NCBI RefSeq assembly: GCF_008041945.1
Contig: NZ_VKAD01000001.1
Coordinates: 372,001-436,000, forward strand
Direction: 5' to 3'
Length of the DNA stretch: 64,000 nt
Source of the DNA: Reinekea thalattae
GTDB taxonomy: Bacteria > Pseudomonadota > Gammaproteobacteria > Pseudomonadales > Natronospirillaceae
Every line of letters begins with the position of its first letter. The stretch's first letter is position 1. The translations under genes were made by a program, and so were the position numbers. A model generated the notes under the pieces. The model worked only from the letters and a program-made list of their open reading frames with translations. It was not told where the DNA came from and did no database searches. Positions 1 through 9,013 of this stretch are shown here, one piece after another.

Positions 1-447
1 AATGATGTCTTGATGAACTTAAACTCAAACGATGCAATGACACCAGAAAAAACAAATAACTTTGAAGCTAATAGGTCGAGTCAAAACCATGCTGACGATA
101 CAATTACCTATCTACGTGGTTATAAAGCCATAGAAAAAGAAATCGAGTTGTTAAAAAATAGAAAAAACAAGAGTTATTTCATTGAAGGCTTGTTTCAGCT
201 AGAACAACAAAAGCGAGCTCTAGAGCAAGATAAAACATTAGAACGAATCCAAGCCGCTTTACTAGAAACGCCTATTGCTGATGAAGCTGAATTTCATTCG
301 GTATTAGCTAATGTTGATGCCACTGAATTTAACTACAGTAAAAAGAAAATAATGATATTGGTATTGGCTATTTTCCTAGGCCTTATGTCTAGCTGTATTT
401 TTGTGCTGTTCCGTTCAGCTGTTCAGAATAAAGCAGAACAACATTAG
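1..447 (+). CDS. wzz: Wzz-type polysaccharide chain-length determinant, C-terminal part (partial)
   Basis: The reading frame is open to the left edge, so the true start lies outside the window. A TTG at 10 and an ATG at 13 are only internal candidates. The visible part holds a region reading YLRGYKAIEKEIELLKNRK, then a charged helical stretch and one C-terminal membrane segment (IMILVLAIFLGLMSSCIFVL), with a short cytoplasmic tail. A YLxGxxALExEIxxLKxRK-like segment followed by a final membrane helix is the usual C-terminal layout of Wzz/FepE co-polymerases, which set the modal length of O-antigen or related chains at the inner membrane. The N-terminal membrane helix is not visible. It ends 27 bp before tadA. 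The polysaccharide genes begin 14 kb away, so whether it works with them is inference. Confidence 0.7.
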   Translation, partial: NDVLMNLNSNDAMTPEKTNNFEANRSSQNHADDTITYLRGYKAIEKEIELLKNRKNKSYFIEGLFQLEQQKRALEQDKTLERIQAALLETPIADEAEFHSVLANVDATEFNYSKKKIMILVLAIFLGLMSSCIFVLFRSAVQNKAEQH

Positions 448-474
448 GATGATTAATCCATACGGCAAAGGCGA

Positions 475-975
475 ATGAGTCAGCAAGATCAACACTATAT
501 GCATCGAGCTCTTGGGCTAGCGGATAAAGCCGAGCAATTGGGTGAGGTGCCTATAGGCGCAGTGGTGGTGTATCAAGATGAGGTGATTGGGGAAGGCTTT
601 AATCAATCCATTACCTCGCTCGACCCGAGTGCTCATGCCGAGATGGTAGCGATACGTGCAGCGGCCAAGCATATAGGCAATTATCGCTTGGTGGATTGCA
701 CGCTTTATGTCACGTTAGAGCCTTGCACTATGTGTATGGGCTTGCTGATTCACAGCCGAATTAGCCGTTTAGTTTATGGTGCGGTTGAGCCTAAGGCGGG
801 CGCCATTTCATCGACCTTAAATATCCATAGTTTGACTCATTTTAATCATCGCTTCGATATCACCAGTGGTGTGTTGGCGGAGCAATGCTCAACTAAAATG
901 TCGAACTTCTTTAAAGAACGCAGAGCGCGCAAAAAGCAGCTCAAAGACAGCGTTCAAGTTCATAAGGAAAGTTAA
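475..975 (+). CDS. tadA: tRNA-specific adenosine deaminase TadA
   Basis: This enzyme deaminates the wobble adenosine (A34) of tRNA-Arg(ACG) to inosine in the cytoplasm. The 166-residue protein shows the zinc-dependent deaminase signature: H54-A-E56 (zinc ligand and proton shuttle) and P83-C84-TM-C87 (PCxxC, two zinc ligands). The tail after residue 145 is basic. The length fits bacterial TadA, which is typically 150-180 residues. The ATG follows a purine-rich GGCAAAGGCG stretch. The next gene starts 2 bp after the stop, so the two are probably co-transcribed. Confidence 0.95.
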   Translation: MSQQDQHYMHRALGLADKAEQLGEVPIGAVVVYQDEVIGEGFNQSITSLDPSAHAEMVAIRAAAKHIGNYRLVDCTLYVTLEPCTMCMGLLIHSRISRLVYGAVEPKAGAISSTLNIHSLTHFNHRFDITSGVLAEQCSTKMSNFFKERRARKKQLKDSVQVHKES

Positions 976-977
976 GA

Positions 978-2165
978 TTGTCTCCAAGTTCGTTGTCGCT
1001 AACTCAAAAGGTGTGGCGACTTTCTCCTATTTATCTTTTTTATTTTGCCCTGTTCGGCTCTTTTATTCCTTATATTGCGCGATTTTTAATTGCCAGTGGT
1101 CTAACTGCCGTTGAGGCTGGGATCATTGTTGCCGTAGCAAATGGCGTGAATGTATTTGCACCCTTTTTAATTAGTTTTTTAGCCGATAAAACCGGTAAGC
1201 GTGTTATTTACTTGCGCATCGGTTATATCGGCATGGGGCTGTTTTATTTCGCCTCATTATTTGGTTCTGGGTTTTGGTTTTATTTTACGGTCTTTGGTTT
1301 ATTTGGTATTTGCCTTTCAGCTGTATTGCCGCAAATGGAAACCATTACCTTATCGCTGTTAGGCGACCAGCGTCATCGTTATGGCCAAATTCGGCTTTGG
1401 GGTTCGATTGGCTTTGTCATTACGGTATGGCTGTTGGGCAGTTTGATCGACCTATTTAGTGTTCGCATTATTGCCATGATTGGTGCGGTGTTGTCGATGC
1501 TGATGCTAATTGCATCACTGTTTATCCCTGAACAAAAAAATACCGATACAAAGGTAGTGCTCGAAAATAAACCACAAACAGAAGCCTCACCAATCGAACT
1601 GCCAATAAACTGGTTACAGGTGAGTGGTTTACTCGTAGCGGTTTTGTTTTGGCAGTTCAGTATGGCGCCTTACAACACCTTTTTTGATTTATATATGCGA
1701 GAGCAGGGTGTGAGTGCCTCGATGAGTGGTTTTTTGCTGAGCTTTGGATCATTCTGCGAAATTGTCACCTTTATCTTTATTGCTCGGCTATTCGTTAAAT
1801 ACAGTGATAAAGCCTTGCTGTTGTTTGCCTTGGCAGTGACGGTACTGCGTTGGTTGGTGTTAGCTAATTTCGCACAAAGTGTTGCCGTGGTGCTATTAAC
1901 TCAAGTTGCGCATGCAATCACCTTTGGTGTCACTCACTCAGTGATCGTGCATCGAATGAGTTACCTATTTCCGGCCAGCCGTGCCAGTTTTGGTCAGGGT
2001 TTGTATGTTGCAGTTGGCTCTGGCGTTGGCTTGTTTTTCGGTAATTTGATTGCCGGTGCACTCTGGGATGGCAGTGGGCGAATTTACTGGGTTGCTTCCT
2101 GCTGGGCAGGTTTAGCATTTTTAGTTGCCCTGTTGTTTATTAAAAAAGACAACAAAACTCATTAA
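978..2165 (+). CDS. MFS transporter, HcaT/3-phenylpropionate-like family
   Basis: A 395-residue hydrophobic protein with about 12 membrane segments and a cytoplasmic loop rich in polar residues near positions 190-210. The first segments (FYFALFGSFIPYIARFL, then a loop with DKTGKR) match the MFS subgroup that includes HcaT and nucleoside/H+ symporter-like proteins. The substrate cannot be told from sequence. Translation appears to begin at TTG 978, because no ATG lies near the beginning of the conserved region. The stop of tadA is 2 bp upstream, suggesting translational coupling. It converges with glgA, with only 22 bp between the two stops. A short inverted repeat (CGCTTA...TAAGCG) lies across the junction. 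Confidence 0.8.
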   Translation: MSPSSLSLTQKVWRLSPIYLFYFALFGSFIPYIARFLIASGLTAVEAGIIVAVANGVNVFAPFLISFLADKTGKRVIYLRIGYIGMGLFYFASLFGSGFWFYFTVFGLFGICLSAVLPQMETITLSLLGDQRHRYGQIRLWGSIGFVITVWLLGSLIDLFSVRIIAMIGAVLSMLMLIASLFIPEQKNTDTKVVLENKPQTEASPIELPINWLQVSGLLVAVLFWQFSMAPYNTFFDLYMREQGVSASMSGFLLSFGSFCEIVTFIFIARLFVKYSDKALLLFALAVTVLRWLVLANFAQSVAVVLLTQVAHAITFGVTHSVIVHRMSYLFPASRASFGQGLYVAVGSGVGLFFGNLIAGALWDGSGRIYWVASCWAGLAFLVALLFIKKDNKTH

Positions 2166-2187
2166 TTGCAACTTAATCTCGCTTAGC

Positions 2188-3669
2188 TTAAATAAGCGGA
2201 TGAGCAGCTTTTTCTTGGCTTAGTAGTAATTGGTAAAACTGTTCATACTGTTGTGCGGCTTTTTGCCAACTAAAGCGTTGTTGCATTGCATTCTGTTGCA
2301 GCTGTTGCCATATATCAGGCTGTTGATTATAAACAGCCAGTAAGCGTTCCAGCTCACGTAGCAATGCCGTTGAATTAGCCTCTAAAAACATAAAGCCAGT
2401 AGCCTGGTCACAATTGGTGTAGTCGTCAGCTAATCGACAGACGGTATCTTTTAATCCGCCGACTTGTCTCACTAACGGCAGGGTGCCGTAGCGCAAACTG
2501 TATATTTGGTTCAGCCCACAGGGCTCAAAAATGGATGGCATTAAAAAAGCATCGCAGCCAGCTTCTATTTGGTGAGATAACTCGATGTCATAGCCGTTAA
2601 TAAATTTAAAATTCTGCTGGTTATTTTCTGCCAGTTCTAACAATTCACTGGCTAATCGTTCATCGCCAGAACCCAATACGACAATCTGGCATTGGTTAGC
2701 CTGCATTAATTGCTTAAATGCCGGAATGAGTAGATCAATACCTTTTTGCTCAGTCAGTCGACAAATAACGCCAAGCAAGGGTTTACTGACCTCGCTAGCC
2801 AGATTCAGTCGTTGCTGTAAATCCAGTTTGCATTGCTGTTTGCCGCTAAGGTCAGAGGCAGAAAAATGGCTGCTAATATAGATGTCACTCTCTGGGTTCC
2901 ATTGAGACTCGTCACTGCCGTTTAAAATGCCTTTAAAGGGCTGTGATAGGCTGTTTATCTTATCTGTAAGTCCATGTCCGCCCAGTTCTGTTTTCAGTTC
3001 CTGTGCGTAACCTGGGCTTACGGTGACAATGCCATCGGTAAAACCAAGACTGCCTTTTAGTAGGTTAAGGCCGTCCTGTTGTTTAAAATCCTGTTCGGTA
3101 TAAAAGCGCTCGTCGATGCCTAAATAAGTAAGCTCACGTTGCTCGCAATACATTTGGTACGCTGCGTTATGCAGGGTCAGTATTGATCGAGTATTGGTAA
3201 AAAAGGATTCGTGTTTAAAGTGTTCGGCTAAATAAAAACCAGCCAGAGACGATTGCCAATCGTTTGCATGCACAATGTCCGGCTGCCAACTATTTAACTG
3301 ACACCAATCTAAACTGGCCTTGGTCATCATTGCAAAACGAAATGGATTATCGCTATAGGCCTGCTGGCGTTCATCGTAGATACCGTTGCGATTAAAGCTA
3401 TCCTTATGCGCAATAGCCACGAGCGCCAGACCATTAAAATCACCCTGATAAGCACTCACGGGTTCAGTCATAAAATGATTAATTTTGCTTTCGAAGGTTT
3501 GTTTTGGCCACGTTTGCCAAACGGATTGAATTTGTTGGTAGGCGGGTAGGGCAATTTTAACTTCATGCCCCAGTGCGCAGAGTGCTTTTGGTAGCGCATA
3601 GGCGACATCGGCTAGGCCGCCTGTTTTAATCAGCCCATCGATCTCGGATGCGATAAAAAGTATCTTCAT
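2188..3669 (-). CDS. glgA: Glycogen synthase (ADP-glucose type) GlgA
   Basis: GlgA transfers glucose from ADP-glucose to the non-reducing end of alpha-1,4-glucan (family GT5, GT-B fold, cytoplasm). The 493-residue protein begins with the typical MKILFIASEI and carries the K15-TGGLAD ADP-glucose-binding motif. The C-terminal half has FEPCGLNQIYSLRYGTLP followed by RQVGGLKDTV, the nucleotide-sugar-binding part of the second Rossmann domain. Length is normal for GlgA (about 480-500). No glgB, glgC or glgP lies in the window, so the rest of glycogen synthesis must be elsewhere. The upstream gene (3684-4463) is on the same strand, 14 bp away. Confidence 0.93.
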   Translation of the reverse strand: MKILFIASEIDGLIKTGGLADVAYALPKALCALGHEVKIALPAYQQIQSVWQTWPKQTFESKINHFMTEPVSAYQGDFNGLALVAIAHKDSFNRNGIYDERQQAYSDNPFRFAMMTKASLDWCQLNSWQPDIVHANDWQSSLAGFYLAEHFKHESFFTNTRSILTLHNAAYQMYCEQRELTYLGIDERFYTEQDFKQQDGLNLLKGSLGFTDGIVTVSPGYAQELKTELGGHGLTDKINSLSQPFKGILNGSDESQWNPESDIYISSHFSASDLSGKQQCKLDLQQRLNLASEVSKPLLGVICRLTEQKGIDLLIPAFKQLMQANQCQIVVLGSGDERLASELLELAENNQQNFKFINGYDIELSHQIEAGCDAFLMPSIFEPCGLNQIYSLRYGTLPLVRQVGGLKDTVCRLADDYTNCDQATGFMFLEANSTALLRELERLLAVYNQQPDIWQQLQQNAMQQRFSWQKAAQQYEQFYQLLLSQEKAAHPLI

Positions 3670-3683
3670 GGAGTGAGGTGTGA

Positions 3684-4463
3684 TTAATCGTATTCTTGTT
3701 TTTTCTTCCAGTCGTCATCGACGAATGAATCGACATTATCTTCTAGCGTATTCGCAGTCGCTTTTGCATTCTCTTCTTTGGTTTTATTCCATTGATCGAG
3801 CATGTTGTTAAGCTCGCTGCGAATCTTGACTTCTTGTTGGTGGAACTGTTCAGCATGAGCTGAACTAGAGATTGCATCTAACGCCTGTTGATAAGCACTT
3901 TGTGCTTGTCGGTAGCGTTTGGTGTTATTAAGCTCTTTTGCCGCACCAGCAAAGAATTCCACTGCTGTTTCTACAAGTTTAATTTCAACCTGCAAGATAA
4001 TTTTTTCAGCATGTTCTTTGTTTAATCGACCAGTTTCGTAATTGCGACGAATAAATTGATACAGCGACTTCAACAGGCTGCGAAATAACCCAACCTGTTC
4101 TTCTGTCAATCTAATGGATTTTTCTGGTGGTGGATTATTACTCGCTTTTTCACGTGCTTCGGTTGCTTGATCTAATTCACTTTGCAGCAGCTCTTTATTG
4201 ATCTTACTGAGCATAATTTGGGATTTAATATTTTGCTGTAATGCTTGATAGATAAAATCCCGTAATTCAGTCGAAAGATAACCTGCCGGAAGTAAGTTGA
4301 GTAAGTTGTTTAGCCTTTTTTGCTGCAAACGAAGCTTTTGTATCTGCTCATTACGTAATTTTTGAGCACGATGGTTCGCTTGGGAGACGAGTACCCCTAT
4401 TACGATAGCAACCAAGAAGGCAAAGCCTAATATAGCTAGTAGAGTGTCGTTATTTATTGCCAT
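3684..4463 (-). CDS. Membrane-anchored coiled-coil protein of unknown function
   Basis: Not recognised. The 259-residue protein has one N-terminal membrane segment at about residues 8-28 (LLAILGFAFLVAIVIGVLV) followed by a long charged, Gln/Leu/Lys-rich helical region. A central part around residues 120-200 looks tetratricopeptide-like (NNTKRYRQAQSAYQQALDAI). The C-terminus is acidic (DDDWKKKQEYD). This layout suggests an inner-membrane protein with most of its mass in the cytoplasm and a scaffold or assembly role, but no specific function can be given. It lies 14 bp upstream of glgA on the same strand. ATG is the only convincing start. Confidence 0.75.
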   Translation of the reverse strand: MAINNDTLLAILGFAFLVAIVIGVLVSQANHRAQKLRNEQIQKLRLQQKRLNNLLNLLPAGYLSTELRDFIYQALQQNIKSQIMLSKINKELLQSELDQATEAREKASNNPPPEKSIRLTEEQVGLFRSLLKSLYQFIRRNYETGRLNKEHAEKIILQVEIKLVETAVEFFAGAAKELNNTKRYRQAQSAYQQALDAISSSAHAEQFHQQEVKIRSELNNMLDQWNKTKEENAKATANTLEDNVDSFVDDDWKKKQEYD

Positions 4464-4571
4464 GCCCTAACGATCATCCAAAGTTAAAGTGAATACTATA
4501 ATGTACTTTAGCGGCGGCGTTTGAATTAAATGAAGATTCATTATTGTTATTTCAGCGATATTTTTTCTATT

Positions 4572-5102
4572 TTAGCCAGAAAGTGACGTGTTTAGCACCG
4601 AAAATCCGGCTTTTGGCAGTTCTAAATAGTGTTTTAGTGCACATTCTACGGTTTTAAAGGCCAGAGAAGACCAAGGGATCTCTGTTTCGTTAAAGAGTTT
4701 GACCTCGCTAGACTCCTCAGTAGCCGCAAAGCTAAAGTCTGGCATTTGAATACGATAAAACAGATGGACTTGGTGCCATTTGGGTACGCTGATCACAGCA
4801 AATAGCTCACCGGTGTCGGCTTTAACTCGAGCTTCTTCCCATGTTTCTCGTAATGCTCCCTGTAGCGTACTTTCATCGTTTTCCATAAAACCACCAGGCA
4901 GTGTCCAGTAGTTTTTTTGCGGCTCGATATTACGTTTGCATAATAAAATTCGACCATCTGGAGCAATCGGCAGGGTTAGGGTGATGGCTCTTGGGTTTTG
5001 ATAATGGATGGTTTGGCAATGATCACAGACGTAGCGCGGACGATTATCACCCTCTGGAATTTTAAAAATAACCGGCTGACCACATGCACTGCAAAAATTC
5101 AT
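4572..5102 (-). CDS. Nudix hydrolase with N-terminal zinc ribbon
   Basis: A 176-residue protein that probably hydrolyses a nucleoside diphosphate linked to another group, such as NADH, ADP-ribose or FAD. A zinc ribbon of four cysteines (C4, C7, C26, C29) precedes the Nudix box: G71, E77, R85-E86, E89-E90. At the usual glycine position after the EE pair there is arginine (R92), a small departure from the consensus. The zinc ribbon plus the IHYQNPRAI segment resembles the NudC family, but the protein is much shorter than NudC (about 260 residues) and belongs to the short zinc-ribbon Nudix group. The exact substrate is unknown. Confidence 0.87.
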   Translation of the reverse strand: MNFCSACGQPVIFKIPEGDNRPRYVCDHCQTIHYQNPRAITLTLPIAPDGRILLCKRNIEPQKNYWTLPGGFMENDESTLQGALRETWEEARVKADTGELFAVISVPKWHQVHLFYRIQMPDFSFAATEESSEVKLFNETEIPWSSLAFKTVECALKHYLELPKAGFSVLNTSLSG

Positions 5103-5212
5103 AAATTACTCATTGATTAAGACTGACGACAGAGTAGCAAAAATAACTCTGAGCTGAAAAGCGTCGTTATTTACCTTGATCAGCATTGTTGAGTAGGTCT
5201 CATATTAGCTAT

Positions 5213-5806
5213 TTATCGGCTGTTAGTCTCGTAGTGGTTGTTGGCATCATTGCCGTTATGAACGTTGGCTTGCGAGTGCTCTTTATCGTAGCGTGCGAGC
5301 TGGTGACGTATGTAATCGATTTGTAGGCCTTGCAAGGAGAGTCTCAAAGCCTGTAATACTAAAAGGCTGTAGTTGTTATGAGGGCTGCATTTAAACAGTC
5401 GAGCTTTAAAGGGGTGCGTCAGCTTCGCTTGTCGTCGCAGCTGTTCTATTCGTTCTAGAGGCAAGCTCAGTTCATCATGGCTTTGGTGCGGTTTGCGGGC
5501 TCTAAAGCGGCTCAATGGTGTCGGTGCGACGGGCTTTGCCTGAACCAGATACAGCAGTTGGTCATAGTGGTAAATAAGCTCGCTTTCGCTCAACCAAGTC
5601 AGACTATAACAATTGTTAGCTTGTGGCTCTTGAGGCGATTTTTGTCGCGATAAAGAGCATAAAGGCTGTCGCTTAGGCTTTGATAAACTCTGTGCTGGGG
5701 TTAGCTGCGTTGGTGCTAAAAACAACGAAGGCGTGTTTTCGCAGAGCGTCAATAGGTCAGGCTCTGGTTCAATGATCAATGCTGTGTGTAGTTTCGCCTC
5801 GTCCAT
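5213..5806 (-). CDS. Hypothetical protein downstream of nth
   Basis: Not recognised. The 197-residue product has no membrane segment or signal peptide. The N-terminal half is low in order, with many Pro, Gln, Ser and Lys. The C-terminal half (about residues 115-180) is predicted helical and basic (LERIEQLRRQAKLTHPFKARL, then LVLQALRLSLQGLQIDYI). The tail is rich in Asn and His. It lies 107 bp beyond the nth stop on the same strand and may be read through from the rnf-nth operon. The ATG has no striking ribosome-binding site, so the start is uncertain. Confidence 0.55.
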   Translation of the reverse strand: MDEAKLHTALIIEPEPDLLTLCENTPSLFLAPTQLTPAQSLSKPKRQPLCSLSRQKSPQEPQANNCYSLTWLSESELIYHYDQLLYLVQAKPVAPTPLSRFRARKPHQSHDELSLPLERIEQLRRQAKLTHPFKARLFKCSPHNNYSLLVLQALRLSLQGLQIDYIRHQLARYDKEHSQANVHNGNDANNHYETNSR

Positions 5807-5913
5807 GAAGCAGCCCTATGTTATATCGATGCTGTCTGTAACCGCAGAAAAAGACTGAGTTTGTCCATTAATCTCAGCATAAGCGGCTTTAACCGCAGCG
5901 ACAAGAGCGAACG

Positions 5914-6549
5914 CTAATCTGAAGTTTTGTCCTTGTATTCGCACAGATCTTCAATCAAGCAGCTACCGCATTTCGGCTTTCGTGCAACGCAAGTATAGCG
6001 ACCGTGCAAAATAAGCCAGTGATGAGCGTCGAGCAAAAACTCTTTAGGCACCAAACGCATAAGGCGTTTTTCTACTTCTAAAACGTTTTTTCCCGGCGCT
6101 ATTTTTGTACGGTTGCTGACTCGGAAGATATGAGTATCAACGGCCATTGCAGGCTGTCGAAAGGCGGTATTTAAAACCACATTCGCGGTTTTACGGCCAA
6201 CGCCGGGCAGCGCTTCGAGCGCTTCTCTGTTATCTGGAACTTCAGAATTATGGTTGTCGATCAGCTGCTTGCAGAGCTTAATGACGTTTTCTGCCTTGGT
6301 GTTGAACAGCCCGATGGTTTTAATGTAACCCTTTAAGCGATCAACTCCTAAGGCGTAAATAGCTTCAGGCGTATTGGCAACGGGGAATAGCTTATCGGTT
6401 GCTTTGTTGACGCTGACATCGGTTGCCTGTGCAGACAGGGCAACAGCAACCAATAGCTCAAAAGGGCTGCTGTAATTAAGTTCGGTTTTAGGTTCTGGGT
6501 TTTCGTTGCGTAACCGAGTAAAAATTTCAGTACGAATATCTTTGTTCAT
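5914..6549 (-). CDS. nth: Endonuclease III (DNA glycosylase/AP lyase) Nth
   Basis: Nth removes oxidised pyrimidines from DNA and cleaves at the abasic site (base-excision repair). The 211-residue protein has the helix-hairpin-helix LPGVGRKTANVV with the catalytic lysine in GRK, the catalytic aspartate in AVDTHIFRV, and a C-terminal cluster C-x6-C-x2-C-x5-C (CVARKPKCGSCLIEDLC) that binds a 4Fe-4S centre. Length matches E. coli Nth (211). It is the last gene of the rnf run, 47 bp after rnfE, the same order as in E. coli and Pseudomonas. Confidence 0.97.
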   Translation of the reverse strand: MNKDIRTEIFTRLRNENPEPKTELNYSSPFELLVAVALSAQATDVSVNKATDKLFPVANTPEAIYALGVDRLKGYIKTIGLFNTKAENVIKLCKQLIDNHNSEVPDNREALEALPGVGRKTANVVLNTAFRQPAMAVDTHIFRVSNRTKIAPGKNVLEVEKRLMRLVPKEFLLDAHHWLILHGRYTCVARKPKCGSCLIEDLCEYKDKTSD

Positions 6550-6596
6550 TGCCTAGCTTCCAAGATTAAAAGCACACAGGTCTAATTTATCAGTCA

Positions 6597-7307
6597 CTAA
6601 CTGATGCTGCCCGTTACTCGTACACGTTTAGAAACTTTCGGCTCGTCTGTCTGTTGTTTGGCGAGGCGTTTTTCATGGTAAGCGTCGATGGCATTTTTTG
6701 CGGCAATTAAAAAGCCTAAGCCAACAAATGCACCCGGCGGTAACACAGCAAATAAAAAGTTAGGGTAATCGTTAAATAGATTAATCTGCCAGCCTCGCGC
6801 GGATTCGCCAAAAATTAGATGCATGTTGGTGAAAAGCGTGCCTTGGCCAATAATTTCGCGCATGGCTCCCAGTATGACCAAGACCACTAAAAAACCAAAA
6901 GACATGGCAAGGCCATCGATAATTGATGGTACCAGTGAATTTTTTCGAGCAAAGGCATCGGCTCGGCCAAGAATGGTGCAGTTGGTTACAATCAGAGGAA
7001 TAAAAATGCCCAGTACTTGGTACAGCTCATAAGTATAGGCCTGCATCAGCAATTCGGCGCAGGTAGTAAATGAAGCAATGATCATAACAAAAGCCGGCAA
7101 GCGGATCGCATCGGCAACGTAGTTACGAATCAACGATACCGCAATGTTTGAGCCGACCAATACTACAGTTGTTGCAAGGCCTAAGCCTAACGCGTTTACC
7201 ACCGTGCCAGAAACCGCCAGCAATGGGCATAAACCTAAAATTTGTACCAGCGCAGCATTGTTACTCCACAAGCCGTTTTTAACTAGTGTCGTGACAGAAT
7301 TACTCAT
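6597..7307 (-). CDS. rnfE: Rnf complex membrane subunit RnfE
   Basis: RnfE is one of the two homologous six-helix subunits (RnfA/RnfE) of the ion-translocating ferredoxin:NAD+ oxidoreductase, called Rsx in E. coli. The 236-residue protein is hydrophobic, with the conserved [20 protein letters not shown] start and a second half-site, [14 protein letters not shown]. The conserved cysteines in LGLCPLL and TNCTILG fit the membrane 2Fe-2S centre reported between RnfA and RnfE. The last 30 residues are basic and cytoplasmic. The start overlaps the rnfG stop by 4 bp. Confidence 0.95.
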   Translation of the reverse strand: MSNSVTTLVKNGLWSNNAALVQILGLCPLLAVSGTVVNALGLGLATTVVLVGSNIAVSLIRNYVADAIRLPAFVMIIASFTTCAELLMQAYTYELYQVLGIFIPLIVTNCTILGRADAFARKNSLVPSIIDGLAMSFGFLVVLVILGAMREIIGQGTLFTNMHLIFGESARGWQINLFNDYPNFLFAVLPPGAFVGLGFLIAAKNAIDAYHEKRLAKQQTDEPKVSKRVRVTGSIS

Positions 7308-7990
7308 TGTGCCGCTCCTTCTGTTAGTCCTTCAGCTAAATTTTCACTGAGCAGGCTCGCCTTATTTAATTCATAAAAGGTGAGTGTTTGTTTTACGGCT
7401 TTAACGACTGCTCGTGGGGTAATGGTTGCGCCAGTGAGTTGATCAAAACTGCCACCGTCTTTTTTTACCAACCATTGTTCGGGCGTCGGGTTGTTAAGCG
7501 ACTTGCCGTTAAAGTTTAGAATCCAATCCGATTTTGCTCGTTCGATTTGATCGCCCAAGCCCGGGGTTTCTTTATGCTGAGTCACGCGAGTACCAATCAC
7601 TTCACCTTGCGCGGTTAAGCCAATAATAAGCTGGATACTTTCGGTGTAACCTTCGGGTGCTTGTGCCGGTAAAATAATGGCTTGGACTTGTCCTGCTGCA
7701 TTTTTAGCAATGTAGTAAGGACTGCCGTTAGAAACATTTAACAGTTCAAATTGTTGCAGTTGTGTCGCATTTAAAGGCTGCGCACTGTTAAGAATTTGCT
7801 CTGCTTTAAAGCCATCAGGCAGTAGCGATAGCAATTGACGAGCTTCGAATTGGCGTTGGTTTTCAGTGATGTTTTTCGCAGTTACTTGCTGAGTTATCGC
7901 AATAATGCCAGCAGTAAAAAAAGCAAAAATACCTAAGCCAATAGCGGAGTTTTTTATTGCTTTAAGCATTGAGGTGTTGGCTTCAGTCAT
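7304..7990 (-). CDS. rnfG: Rnf complex FMN-binding subunit RnfG
   Basis: RnfG has one N-terminal membrane helix (about residues 15-33) and a periplasmic FMN-binding domain. The covalent flavin site T186-G-A-T-I-T191 is present and matches the S/TGATxT pattern, with FMN expected on the last threonine. [10 protein letters not shown], the second family signature, lies at residues 140-149. At 228 residues the length is normal. The start overlaps the rnfD stop by 8 bp, as expected for a tightly coupled operon. Confidence 0.95.
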   Translation of the reverse strand: MTEANTSMLKAIKNSAIGLGIFAFFTAGIIAITQQVTAKNITENQRQFEARQLLSLLPDGFKAEQILNSAQPLNATQLQQFELLNVSNGSPYYIAKNAAGQVQAIILPAQAPEGYTESIQLIIGLTAQGEVIGTRVTQHKETPGLGDQIERAKSDWILNFNGKSLNNPTPEQWLVKKDGGSFDQLTGATITPRAVVKAVKQTLTFYELNKASLLSENLAEGLTEGAAQ

Positions 7991-9011
7991 CTTTTTTAAA
8001 CCCCTTTACGGCGCTCTTGTGACCATAAACTCTTGGCCGAGTGTAGTGGTCAATTAACGGTGCTGCAAAGTTCATCAGCAATACGGCAAAGGCGGTTGCG
8101 TCAGGGTAATTACCCCAAGTTCGGATTAAATAGATCAGCAAGCCAATGCCGATGCCGTAAAACAGTTTGCCTTTGTTACTGGTTGCAGCAGAAGCGGGAT
8201 CGGTTGCGATATAAAATGCCGCAAGCATGGTTGAGCCAGAAAATAGATGTGTTAACAGTGGCACCTTGGCATCAATATCATGGCTAAATAGCAAAGCCAT
8301 CAGCGTTATAGTTGCAAGTACCGCCACAGGAATATGCCAAGTGATGATGCGCCGCCACAACATGATTAGGCCGCCAACTAAAAAGGCTAAATTCACTTGA
8401 GTCCAGCCGATCGCAAATGAACCTTGAAACAGGGGCTCAATAAGTAAATCGTTGGCGCTAAAGCGCGAGATATTCTGCTTGTAATGATCCAGTGGAGTCG
8501 CGCCGGTCAGTGCGTCAAGAGGTGCTTGGCCAAGGTTAAAAATAGTCTGTAGGCTTTCTAGTAGTCCACTTGGGCTTTCTATTGCGGCCCAGCGTGTTGT
8601 CATATAAACCGGGAGTGATACCAATAAAAGAGCGTAGGCCACCATAGCTGGGTTGAAAGGGTTTTGCCCCAGTCCACCAAATAGCTGCTTGCCAAAAATA
8701 ATAGCAATGCCAGTGCCGATAACTGTTAACCACCAAGGCGCGAGTGGCGGTAATGCACAGGCTAGCAATAAGGCGGTGACTAAGGCGGAGCCGTCTTTAA
8801 TAAAAAACAGCACTGGCCGCTGACGAACCTTAAGGATCGTAGCTTCGATACAAATAGCCGTTAGGCTGGCGAGAATTAGGTTGACTAAATAACCCCAGCT
8901 TAAAAAATATATTAGGCACAGAATTCCTGGAATCATGGTGCTGGCAAGTGTCAGCATAACTTTGCTGACTGAGGCCTTACCGGTAATGTGAGGCGAGCTA
9001 ATAGATAGCAT
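7983..9011 (-). CDS. rnfD: Rnf complex membrane subunit RnfD
   Basis: RnfD is a polytopic inner-membrane subunit related to NqrB that carries a covalently bound FMN. The 342-residue protein has about 9-10 membrane helices and the flavin attachment motif T169-G-A-T172 in DALTGATPLDHYK. Conserved GGLGQNPFNPAMVAYA lies just before it. It is encoded 2 bp after rnfC. The short C-terminus is basic and faces the cytoplasm. Confidence 0.95.
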   Translation of the reverse strand: MLSISSPHITGKASVSKVMLTLASTMIPGILCLIYFLSWGYLVNLILASLTAICIEATILKVRQRPVLFFIKDGSALVTALLLACALPPLAPWWLTVIGTGIAIIFGKQLFGGLGQNPFNPAMVAYALLLVSLPVYMTTRWAAIESPSGLLESLQTIFNLGQAPLDALTGATPLDHYKQNISRFSANDLLIEPLFQGSFAIGWTQVNLAFLVGGLIMLWRRIITWHIPVAVLATITLMALLFSHDIDAKVPLLTHLFSGSTMLAAFYIATDPASAATSNKGKLFYGIGIGLLIYLIRTWGNYPDATAFAVLLMNFAAPLIDHYTRPRVYGHKSAVKGFKKDD

Positions 9012-9013
9012 GA

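Noticed and set aside
866-1114. 82-codon + strand frame across the tadA/MFS junction
   Set aside because: It overlaps both real genes in another frame and has no independent support.
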